Under the pieces are notes generated by a model that saw nothing but the letters and a program-made list of their open reading frames with translations, did no database searches and had not been told where the DNA came from. Both the position numbers and the translations under genes were made by a program. DNA of 30,316 bases from Priapulus caudatus (taxonomy: Eukaryota > Priapulida > Priapulimorpha > Priapulimorphida > Priapulidae), in assembly GCF_000485595.1 (NCBI RefSeq), contig NW_014577236.1, forward strand, positions 333,521-363,836, given 5' to 3'. Positions 1 to 10,800 of this stretch are shown here, one piece after another (the first letter of the stretch is position 1; the number at the start of each line of letters is the position of its first letter).

Positions 1-17
1 AGGTATTTAAAAGTATA

Positions 18-52
18 AATAGGAAATGGGTTTCTGATCCGTTTCCTATTTT
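18..52. repeat. Short inverted repeat
   Basis: AAATAGGAAATGGGTTTC and the reverse complement GTTTCCTATTT lie a few bases apart. AAATAGGAAATGGG occurs again at 61-74. A small hairpin of unknown role at the window's left edge. Confidence 0.5.
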
Positions 53-92
53 AAAAGTCTAAATAGGAAATGGGAAAAGGAAAAGGAAGGGG

Positions 93-200
93 GTACGTGC
101 GTGTACCCGCGTGCACGTGCGTGTACCCGCGTGTACGTGCGTGTACGTGCGTGTATCTGCGTGTACCTGCGTGTACGTGCGTGTACCCGCGTGTACGTGC
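93..200. repeat. Tandem GTACGTGCGT-type microsatellite
   Basis: About ten copies of a 10-bp unit alternating GTACGTGCGT, GTACCCGCGT and GTATCTGCGT. Open frames across it on both strands are low-complexity artefacts. Confidence 0.85.
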
Positions 201-1316
201 TTCCACTTCAGGGCACAAACAAACTTAATACTAATAATAGTGCTCATTGAAATGCGTGAACAAATTAATTTCTTAGTTTCAGCTAAAACAAACTAGGGAA
301 GATGCGTCATTCGGGAAAAAAATATTTCCCCATGTAAACAATATGACATTGAGAAACTAAAAGAGCCTGTGATATCTCAAAAAGGGATCCAGCCTCGATT
401 TCACGTTCCTTCATGCTACTACTTTTAATTGCAACACTGAATCGTTAATAGAAACCCGTAGCCATCTTCCCATTTAAAACTCCTGGGTCCGTCGGAGAGT
501 AAATAGTAACAATTAATACAGAGCTACCTAGTAACCAAGTAAATCAAGAAAGATGTCTTGGTAATGTTAATGCAAGCAGTGAAGCAAGACCCAAATCAGT
601 GGTGTGTGACTCGATCGTGATTGATGCTCGCGCCACGATGCATTGAGAGAAAGCGTATCAGGGGTTAATAATGCCAAATATTTGTCATAACTTGTCAATT
701 TGTCAAATAACGATATAAATTCATGGGGGGAGGCATCAGTTACCATGGTGACTGCTATCTGTCCGATGCGCCATGCTTGCTGCTCATATATATGCTTGGA
801 CGGCAAATGCTTTAAATTTAGCTGAAAGATGAAGACTAAACACAAAGAGGGACTATAACTATATACTATAACGCATCTAATGTTTTTTTAGTGGTCATGG
901 TACGCCGTGGTCATATTTGGGGGGGGGGGAGTATGAGTTACCACGTTGGCATGAATGATTGTTATTTTGTGCACCTGAATTAATTCTTATTCCATGGGAT
1001 TGAACGGTGAAACTTTGCTTTGCACGTCACGTTAGTTATACCTTACGTATATACCTTACGTACCTTATACACGTGCTACCTACACGTGTTCGCACACAAC
1101 TAGTTCTTTCCAACGCGGATATGTGTTAAGTGACAATCGATCACTGCTAGCGGTTTACGAGAGAATATTCGCGCTGCATATTTACACGTGTGTTTACGCG
1201 CGTATTCTCTCGTAGATGCGCCGCGAGGCAGTCTAGACCCGTGCGTATGCGTGCCGGCATTTCGTCTCACACACTGTCAAGTGCTGGCGCTTCTATCCGT
1301 TTTTGTTCTGTTTTAG
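201..1316. other. Upstream intronic sequence, no recognised feature
   Basis: AT-rich non-coding sequence with short ORFs only. I looked for earlier KRIT1 exons (Nudix-like domain, about 88 residues in human) and recognised none. A poly-G run is at about 920-930. Confidence 0.5.
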
Positions 1317-1469
1317 GCAAGCGCGCCCTGTTGCTACCAGCACCAGACGAGGACGAACCAAACATGCCCTTCCAGGCGCTCGTGCTCATACCCGTTAGCG
1401 AAAAGGGTAACTATTATTATTTACGATACTATTCGCTAGGAGGCGGGTCGGCCGACCCTGGCTCCGACG
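1317..1469 (+). CDS. KRIT1: KRIT1 exon, C-terminal part of the Nudix-like domain
   Basis: The acceptor is TGTTTTAG before 1317 and the donor is GTACGT at 1470. The first two bases complete a codon split with an upstream exon; the last base (G) is split with 8248. The peptide [16 protein letters not shown] then [20 protein letters not shown] resembles human KRIT1 from about residue 88 (GKRVVLMKKFPLDGEK, then a FIVP-type strand and a KYTY segment). The similarity is modest, but position, order and phase all agree with the next exon. In-frame sequence upstream of 1317 shows no KRIT1 similarity, so the exon begins here. No earlier exon was recognised in 1-1316. Confidence 0.8.
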
Positions 1470-4400
1470 GTACGTCGGCGCAGATTTTGAAGTGATGATT
1501 CGCGCACTCGCCCCTAGAGGTCGGTCCACACGCTCCATTCCCTCCACGCGTACGTCAATGCCACATCGTAGCAACACGTTGGAGGCCAATTTCAGCTCTT
1601 CCGCGTGTGTGACATAAAATCGCAATGTCGGATTTTCGCAGTAAGATAGGAATACTGTGCGAATACTGGCGTTGTGAGCTGGCTCTGGTCGTGGTATTAG
1701 CGATGGTGGATAGAGGCGGTGGGGCTTACTCTGTGCAGCATTATGGAGATCGTTGTTAATGGTTAGTGCTTATACTTCGCAGGCTTGGAAACTAGGAGTT
1801 ATGGAGAGCAGGTTACAGGGGGAGTTAGGTTACAGGGGGGCAGCTTGCTTTGTAGCGAGTCGAGAGCTGGTTGGGGATTATGAAATGTCGTTTTGCGGTA
1901 GCAAGCTATAAATACGTCGCTACACTAGATAGAGTCAGTGGGCAGCAGTGTGTGTTATACGCTAATCTGCTATACAACTGACATAGCAGCTAGGTGGTTT
2001 GCCTAATGTGGGAAAAAATGTCGATGCGAGGGTATGTGTGGCTATATATTACTTTCCCAGAGTTATTGCACTGTTTCCGCTGTAGTTAGTATTTCCTAGC
2101 TAGGAAACCACGCGCCGTTAGCTTGCTGTAATGCCACGTATAATTCATTTAAAGCACCCTCAATAAATAAATGTTAATCTGGTATAATATGGCGCGCTTG
2201 AAACATAAAACGTCGTCCTAAAACCACGCCTACGCCACTGTGAGCAGGCGTGCAAAGCCCCTATAGCACACGCCCTGCGCAGCATTCTTTTGCAGTGCTG
2301 TTATTTCGAAAAGGAATTTATAGCAGTGTAGATTTCCACGGTGCCTCAGACTTTCAGGCAGGTTGTGCCACCGGAGAGGCGGCGTTGCGTGTAGGAATAT
2401 GAAGTTTACTTGTGCCAAATCCCGACTTTCAGTATCGTACTTGAGACTCTGTCAGCGGCCCAAGAGTATTACGCAAAGCCGAATGACGCAGGGGGTGGTC
2501 ACTGCCAGAGCGTTTTACATCCTCAGTGGTTGTTTTACGTTCCTTATTACTGGAGACGGGCCCGCTATTTCACGTGGTCCACCGAGCCCTGCGCGATTCA
2601 CAATCCTCAATGTAGCGGGCCGGGGTCCATTGCTATAGAAACAAAATTAGTCTTAACATTAGTCTTGGTTTATTGGCGTTTCGTCAACAACCAATTGGTC
2701 TACTAGCCTGACCTCTGTTTGACCTGGCTCGTTTAGCTATTTCTGATTAACCCTAACCCTAACCCTAATCCAATCCTAACGAGCCAGGGCAGACAGAGGT
2801 CAGGGGGTCATGGACTCTTTTGATTTACTGCCAATTAGACCAAGTGAACAGTGGACAGACGAAGTGGCAATTTACAATAGTTTTATCGATTACTTTTACT
2901 CGTATACCGAACGTCTACACGCTGCGTATGAGAAACGTACTCGTCATGAAACTTTACCATGCTTTTGTCAACGGTCTAATGGCCCTGTCACACATTGACG
3001 ATTTAGACAGCGTATGCCGGACGTATCAAAATTTCTCTAAAACGCTGGAATACGCTGAACTATCAATGTTTTTTTCAATTTTGGGCGTATACATAGCGTA
3101 TTCATAACGAGTTGGACGTATACATAGCGTATTCATAACGAGTTGGACGTATACTTAAAGTATTAGTAACGTATATAGAACGTTTCGATAACTTATAAGA
3201 TAACTTATACCAACGAATGCTTAGCGTGTTGCCGGCGTTCACAACTTATGCCCAACGATAGTCTAACTTGTGCATAGCGCGCGGCAGAGTATCGCCGACG
3301 ATCACGTGTCGTAGCCTATAAAAAGGCTGCCGCTCGACGATTCAAATCATAACCGCACTAGACATCACAGTATCAACATCACCGTCGCAGTATCAACATG
3401 CCAATACTATTTTTATATACCAATTCCCTTAAACGCTGCCAATACGCCATTATACGGTAGCTGTAAGTTAGAAACACGTTCAGTAAGTTCTGTGGTCGTC
3501 CGGAACACGTCAAATACGTCTACATACGTCAATATGCGTTGGAGATAAGTTACACATAGGTTCAAAGCACGTTACTCATAAGTTAGAAATAAGTTTTGGG
3601 TACGCTAGACATTATCTCGACGTATTTCGACTTATGAGTAACTTACAAGTAACGTGTGTGAACGTGTGTCAACGATCTCATAACTTACCTACAACTTATG
3701 GCCCACGTATGCGGGACGTATGGGCATACGCTGGCATACGTCGGAAAATTTTGAGCATGCTCAAAATTTTTAGACAACCTCGCCGTACTACGACGTATAC
3801 CAGCGTGCTTCAGCGTGCTTCAGCGTGCTTCAGCGTGCTCTTAACTTATACAAAGCTTACCCATAACTTATTCGACGTACGCCAGCGTATTCACCAAATT
3901 TTTGATACGTCCGGCATACGCTGGCTAAATCGTCAATGTGTGACAGGGCCATAAGAGAGAGAGAAAAAAAAGGTTAATTTTATGACTAACGTTAATACTA
4001 ATTTTGTTTCTGACAACGGGCCCCAGGTTCTTACCCAGGTTTGGTCAGAAACTTGTAACAACCTTCGTAGTGTAAGCTAGGTAGACGTGTTATCCAGTGG
4101 CCGACCGCAACTCCCTGCAGTTAGCCATCCATCGTGGAAGGTACAGGGTTCGTAGCGGGTCTTCCAAAGTCTTATAAGTACTTATTTTGCCAAAAATAAA
4201 ATAAGGGCCCTTGGTGAAATCTTAGAAAAGTACTTAATAGTCCTTGTTTTTTCTCGACTTAGAGTAAGAATTGTTGTATATATAATACGGAATAATTAAA
4301 TCTGCTGTGCAATTGTGTATATAAATATTGTTAGTGTACTTTAATAGTCGGTGATCTATCAGAAATCGTGTAAAAAAGTCTTATTTTGGCCTCAAGAAAG

Positions 4401-7400
4401 GGTCTTATACGTCCTTATTTCAACATGTGTCTTACTACTATGAACCCTGAGGTAGCACTCAGAGAAACGCCGGTGGTAACCGTCCCTCTATTGTCCTCTC
4501 TGGCCAAGCAGTCAAACATGGTCGCATGAATTTCATTCACGATTCTGTTGGGCGGTGGAACTTGTGCTCATAGGGTCTATGTCCCCCAGGGTACTGCCGG
4601 AACGTACCCTGGGTACGGTCCGGACCGGTATACCGGAACGAACCCTGGTAACTATCTGATATGGCTAGGGTTAGGGTTAGGGAGTAGGCGTAGGGGACTC
4701 CCTAGACTCGTTAGTGGAGTAGGCCAGGTACGGTCCGGCATATTAGATAGTACCAGGGTACGTTCCGGTATACCGGACCCTCTCAGCCCCTCCATGCTGA
4801 CCCTCTCAGCATAGACAGGGGACATAGCATAGATAGGGGGACATAGACCCTCTCAGCGGAACTTGTGTGTGCGCGCGTGCGTGCGTGCGTGTGCGTGCCT
4901 GCGTGCGAGCCAGTAATTGTGTTTGTGTGTACGCGTGTATTTGGATTCGTTCAGTTTCTCTTTTTGGTGACAAATTGGTATTTACAATACATTCAAAATG
5001 CACTACGTAGAGGGCGGGTCCTGGTAGGAACTTGTCCCGGTGAGATGTAGGGGCCGCGCAGTTAATTCGACTTGCCTCAGCTCTCTCGACGGGTCGTCCG
5101 GTTTGTGATTTCAGAAAACTGCGTGTCCACTACGCGCGTGCAATAATATAATGTGCCGCCGCGTGCGTAAATGCTACTACATCTTAGACAGGCGCCGGGT
5201 CGTTCAAAATTGACTTGCGGGCTATGCTACAGTGACGTTTGGAGTCCGTCTTTGTAAACGCTATGCCAACAATCCAGGCCGCAGAACGTTTTACTGTTTA
5301 CTATTTATCGTTTTTGTGTATTCAGGTCTATAGCTGTAAGCAGAAAATATTTGCGGTTTCGTTCAGTCGTGTGGTTTTGTGCGGGTTTTTGCTTTGCCTT
5401 TAAAACATTATTTTAGCACATGAGCATGTTACGTAAAACGGTATCTGCTTTAAAACGCTATCTAAATACACATACATGTAGTAGATACATGGGAACGACA
5501 CGTTTACAAACCTATGATTTCCGTTTGAACTTACGAGCGTACAGGAAGACGGAGTGTCGCCTAATTATGATGTGCCATAAATTCTAGCCTAGAATTTTAT
5601 CCTGATATGGGCGTTGGCTAGTAGCTGCCTGAAAGCCGGGGTTCAAGATTAGCCAGACTTACAAGTAGCACCTAATGTCAGAGCATAGTGAATGTGGAAC
5701 TAAGGGGACGAAAAGAAGGGGCCAGGAAACATTCGTCGAAGAATGAAGGAATGGCAGGGCAACCACCCTCTCTCCTACCCTCATACTCCGTATAACTCTC
5801 ATAACTCGTATAACTGATAATGTATTTTCTTCTCTTTGGCGCGTGATATAAACTTTTGATTATATTTTTTTTCTATATGCATTAGGAGCAGCCTGATTAG
5901 GTACCGTAATTAGAATTAGGATTAAGTAATTTCCATCTCTCAGTGCTTGCCGTGGTGCACTTATGAACTCGTAGGCTCTTGTACTTTATGTATTACTAAC
6001 GGTTATTACGCTATTCGGATATATTCTCAGTGTGTTGCGCAACTGTACTTTCCTTTTGTCTTTTCTGACTTTGTGCTGCTAGAGGGCTGGTTGAGCAGAA
6101 TTTGTTGCTGCAGTTTCTAAGATTCGGAGTTGTGAATCGTAGCATTCCGTGGCCTATAGACCGTTATTACGATAGCTGTACCTCAACTTTTCACTATACA
6201 TCTATTTGCAACTCTTGCGGTGTCCTTCACACTAACTCACCTTCACACCGTCTCAAGCAGCGAGTTACAGTTAGTGTCTTATTTGTTTGCCCTTCACGAT
6301 CACGAATCCTATCCGCTCTAGATGGTTAATTCAATGTCAAGGATATAATCTTTATGGTGTAATCATGTAATTCCGCAAGGTGTAATTACTGGGTTGAATA
6401 AATCTGTGCTCGTTAGGTGTTTCAGTTCTAGGGAGACGTAATCTAACGTTGAGGAAATCTATTAAAATGTGCTGCAAGTATAAGAATGTCAGGACGTTAC
6501 GACGGTGGGGCGGGGGGGGGGGTGCCAAAAGAACACAGATGTTGGGATGATGCTGTTACTAGGGTGAAGAGGATTCTACAATAATGAGTCTGCCCAGTAA
6601 ACGCAGATGTTGGGATGAGGAGGTTGCCCGAGTGACGCGGATGCTAGTATAAGGAAGTTGCCAATCTTGCAGAGATCTTACAAAGATGCTAGGATAATGT
6701 GGTTGCCAAGATAGCAGAGATGTTAAGATGAGAAGGTTACCGGGTTTGTGAAGATGTTAGGATAAGAGGTTGCCAATCTTGCAGAAATGTTGAGATGAGA
6801 AGGCCACCAGGGGGGGGGTGAAGATGCTACTATAAGGAAGTTGCCAATCTTGCAGAGATGTTGGGATGAGAAGGTTCCCAGCTAGCGTGCATGGTTAAGA
6901 TGCTAGGATAAGGAGGTTGCCAAGATAGCAGATATGTTAAGATGCGAAGGTTACCGGAAGAGGCTGAGATAATGAAGCTGCAAATCTAGAAAAGATGTTG
7001 GGATGAGAAAGTTTCACGGTTTATGACGATCTTAGGATGAAGAAGCTGTTAAGGTGAGAACGTTGTGATTCGGAGATAGGCATCTGTGGCGGCAGGGTTA
7101 GATAGGTTCGGCCCAGCCGAATCATGGGTTGCCACTCCAGGAAGGTAAGTCCCAATGCTGGGGTGGTGCCTTTTCTAGTGTTATGGAGGATGTTTGTATG
7201 GGGAAATTGCCAGGATGTAAAGGATATCAGAAATGGACTAATTGGAATATGTGCCTGCCGAATTGACTGGAATTACCAGGCGCTATTGCAGACAAAGAGG
7301 CTGTTGAAACCCCAAGCAGCTGTGAGTGGAATTGCATTGCTTGAATTACAAAAACGCAGCTAAAGAAAACAGCTGCCATAATATCGCAAATTGACTTCGA

Positions 7401-7697
7401 GCATTCTGGAAACGCCAGATCAAGGGACTTTAAAAACGAAACGATTCCGCCCATATAGTTTTTCAATGTTCGCGTGCAGAAAAAAAGGTTAGACCGGTTC
7501 AGTGACAATTTTCGCACGTAACGACGGCAGTATGTTTGTAGCATGTTTTGTGTGTTTGGGAACTTTGCAATGACGCTGCACATTGGTTTGTGTGTATATG
7601 CAAGTGTCATTCCGATAGCAAACTGCGAGGGTCACGTCTGATCTTTGTTTTTGTGGTTGTTGTGTTGCCGGATGTTCTTGCAAGACATACACACGCT

Positions 7698-7734
<37 letters not shown>

Positions 7735-7773
7735 ACGCACGCATGCACACACACACACACACACGCGCACGCA

Positions 7774-7826
<53 letters not shown>

Positions 7827-10800
7827 CAAGCTGGGTTCGATAAATAGTGTAGAGGATGTATGGTGTAATTAAGGTGCTCATGTAAAACAGGAAATGTCTA
7901 GCAGGTAAAAACCGACCGGGGCTTTAATCGGAGTACGTATTATTGAGGGTATAAGTGTCAGATGTGTGCCACGGAAATTTTTGTCATTTTTTTAAATATA
8001 TATTAGATTGATGATTACCAAACCTGTGCACGTAAACCTGGGGAATACGCACCTCTTATGAACAGGGATGAACCATACATTGTGTGTGCGTGCGTGTGCG
8101 CGCGCGCGTGTGTGCGTGTGCGTGTGCGTGTGTCTGTGTGTGCGTGCCGCAGCGTGCATGCGTGCGTGTCTGTGTGTGCGTGCGTCAGTGCATGTGCGTA
8201 AACTAGTCCCGCGAATGACCTTTTGCCTTTCGTTGTTATCGCAACAGACAAGGTGTCGGCGGTGGTCGAGGAACCCGGCGCACGCGCCAAGTTCCATCCG
8301 CTGGATCAGGTGCTGGAGTGTCTGCATCTTGACACGGGACCCCTCAACGCACTGTCACGACAGATGATCGGCCGTCTGGAATTGTAAGTGTCCAGCATGT
8401 AGGGTAGTCATAGCATCAAGAGCGTATTAAGAATGTTTTAAGAAAGTATTAAAGGAATAATAGGCCCATTCAAATGATTGATTATGCAAAGTTGACGAAT
8501 GCTACAGTAACTGGCACCTTGTGCAGTTAATAAGTACATTACCTTATAGCCAAACGCGTATTAGTTTGTCCAATATCACTGCTTGTTACTAAGAAATGTC
8601 TAATTGAAATCCGCAGTCCAAGAAATCAGTTGACGGCGAAACGGATGTGATACAGATTTATAGTGCACCGGACATTTTCGCACGCATGCTCGGCCGTACG
8701 CAATGCTAGCGATAGTACAGTACCGTAACTGTTGGACTAACCACGGCCACAGACTAAACATGGAAAGCAGATGGCACTACGCGTATTTACCTATATTGGT
8801 CAAACGAATACACCTGTATCTGAAATTGAAGACATGTTGGTACCCGTTCATTGGCACCCACGGTTATTTACTTGTGCCTCAATACCGAGAATACACCCAG
8901 AGATACATTCTACTAGCTCATTAGTCATTATAAGCATCCCGGTACAAACAATTCTCTGCTCAACACCCGTAGCAACATGTGACGTCACCTAACCGAATTT
9001 GAGGCTATTTTTCTTGGCAACCAATTTAGCGTTGGTGCCAGATTACCAGATTTATGGATTTCAATTAGACATTTCTTAGTAATTAGCAGTGATATTGGAC
9101 AAACTAATACGCATTTGGCTATAAGGTAATGTACTTATTAACTACAAAAGGTACTGTTACTGTAGCATTCGTCAACTTTGCATAATCAATGGGCCTATTA
9201 TGCCTTTAAGCATTCTTAATACAGTCTTGATAGCAGGTATAGTCAAGAGAACATATATAGCAGATGACCGTATATAGAGCTCCTTCTGTGTCGCCAGTAT
9301 AGCGATTCAGAATGTGGGACGAGATGGAATTAACTGATGTATATTTATTTCAAAGAATTCCACATTTTTCGACCGTTTGTCCTTGGTCACGCAGTTTATG
9401 TGCGCGCGTTTGTAGGCCGGTTTGTATGCGTAGCGATGCTTCTATGTTAGGAGTATAGCGTGACTACGACATAGTGGTGTTACGCCTTCCATAGTAGCTA
9501 GGGCGTGGTTGTTGAGATTGTGAGTAGATTCTGAGTAGAATGGGTTTGGCACTGGGTCGTCAAGTAGTCGCACTGCAAGTTTCTCTTGGGATAATTGATA
9601 TCTTGAATGTCCCCATTCATAAAAGCTGAGTTTGTGTGCGTGCGTACGTGTGTGCGTGCGTGCGTATATAAGTGTAGGAAAACGTTTTCTATCGAGAATG
9701 CATTTAGAAACTCGATGCCTGTGTTTCAATGGACATTAATAAATACGATGAAACCTGATTGCTGTTTATCCTCGTGTGAACAACTTGCATTGAGAGATGA
9801 ATTGAATGGGCAGATATGTAAGTAGATAGCAGTGATCTAGATAACAGAAAAGCACGTCAGTATGATAACAGAACGGCAGTATACGCGATGCTTTCTATTG
9901 GTACACTCACCCAGCGGATTAACTTTGTACATTCACCTTTTGCGGCCTTTAGTAAATATGTGCTTTCTAGGGCTGCGCATTGCGCAGCAATACGTGAGTG
10001 ACGATAAAACCATCACATTTACAAAGTTTACCGATGGCGTGGGCTGTGTAGAAACATCAGTGTTATCACGTGTGCGTATTCATTCTGTCACCTATATGAA
10101 AGATGTCATCCTTATTTGTTTTGTGTGGTTATTCTTAAATTCCCGTTTGCCGGCTGCTTTTTTGCGTTCAGTTCACTGCTCTTATTCGGCTGGAATTGGT
10201 GTGATTACATCGTTTGTCAAGTGTAAACAAGTGGCGCCCTCTGTGGATGTGTGGTTTGTATATCAGAAGCACCGGCTTTGCTGCATGTGAGGTGCTCACC
10301 ACCTAGCCATGCGACACTGCTGTGTTCTCCTGTATGAGAATGTTCGTGCTCACTATTTCACGCCTGCATCTATCTAGTGATGATGCATCTATCTAAATGC
10401 AATCACGAACGTTTGCCATACGAGCACTTTGACACATGTGTATAATGTCAGAAGTAGATAATAGGGAACTATTATCTTCCTATTATCTTCCCTATTATCT
10501 ACTTCTGATAATATGCACTTATGTATGTAGTTTCTAAGTGACTTGACTAAATCGGGAAAGCGTACCTATAAAGAGGTTAACGTGAAATGGACATATTGGT
10601 GGGAAATTTGAGGAGGAGTGGGGTACAACCGTACAAGTGATATCTTCAGTCAGGGTTCCAGGTTTATATTCAGTCATTGCATGTGCTACTAGTTGGCACT
10701 GCAGACAAATCTCCACCTATATTTGCATAGCGATGGTTTGGAATTGCAGAGGAGCTTCATGTGCACGCTTGAACAAATTATTTAGGTTATAAATATTACG

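Noticed and set aside
2810-2998. 62-codon frame starting [15 protein letters not shown] just after a fold-back
   Set aside because: It reads plausibly as protein but runs into the TAA-flanked element at 2980 and has no homology that I recognise.
7489-7881. Cys/Val-rich and Thr/His-rich frames across 7.5-7.9 kb
   Set aside because: They are translations of a (CA)n/(CGCA)n microsatellite, as are those at 8.0-8.3, 16.0-16.3 and 18.0-18.2 kb.
9862-10290. 142-codon + strand frame in the KRIT1 intron
   Set aside because: No recognisable motif, intron-like composition, no splice partner. Such a length can arise by chance here.
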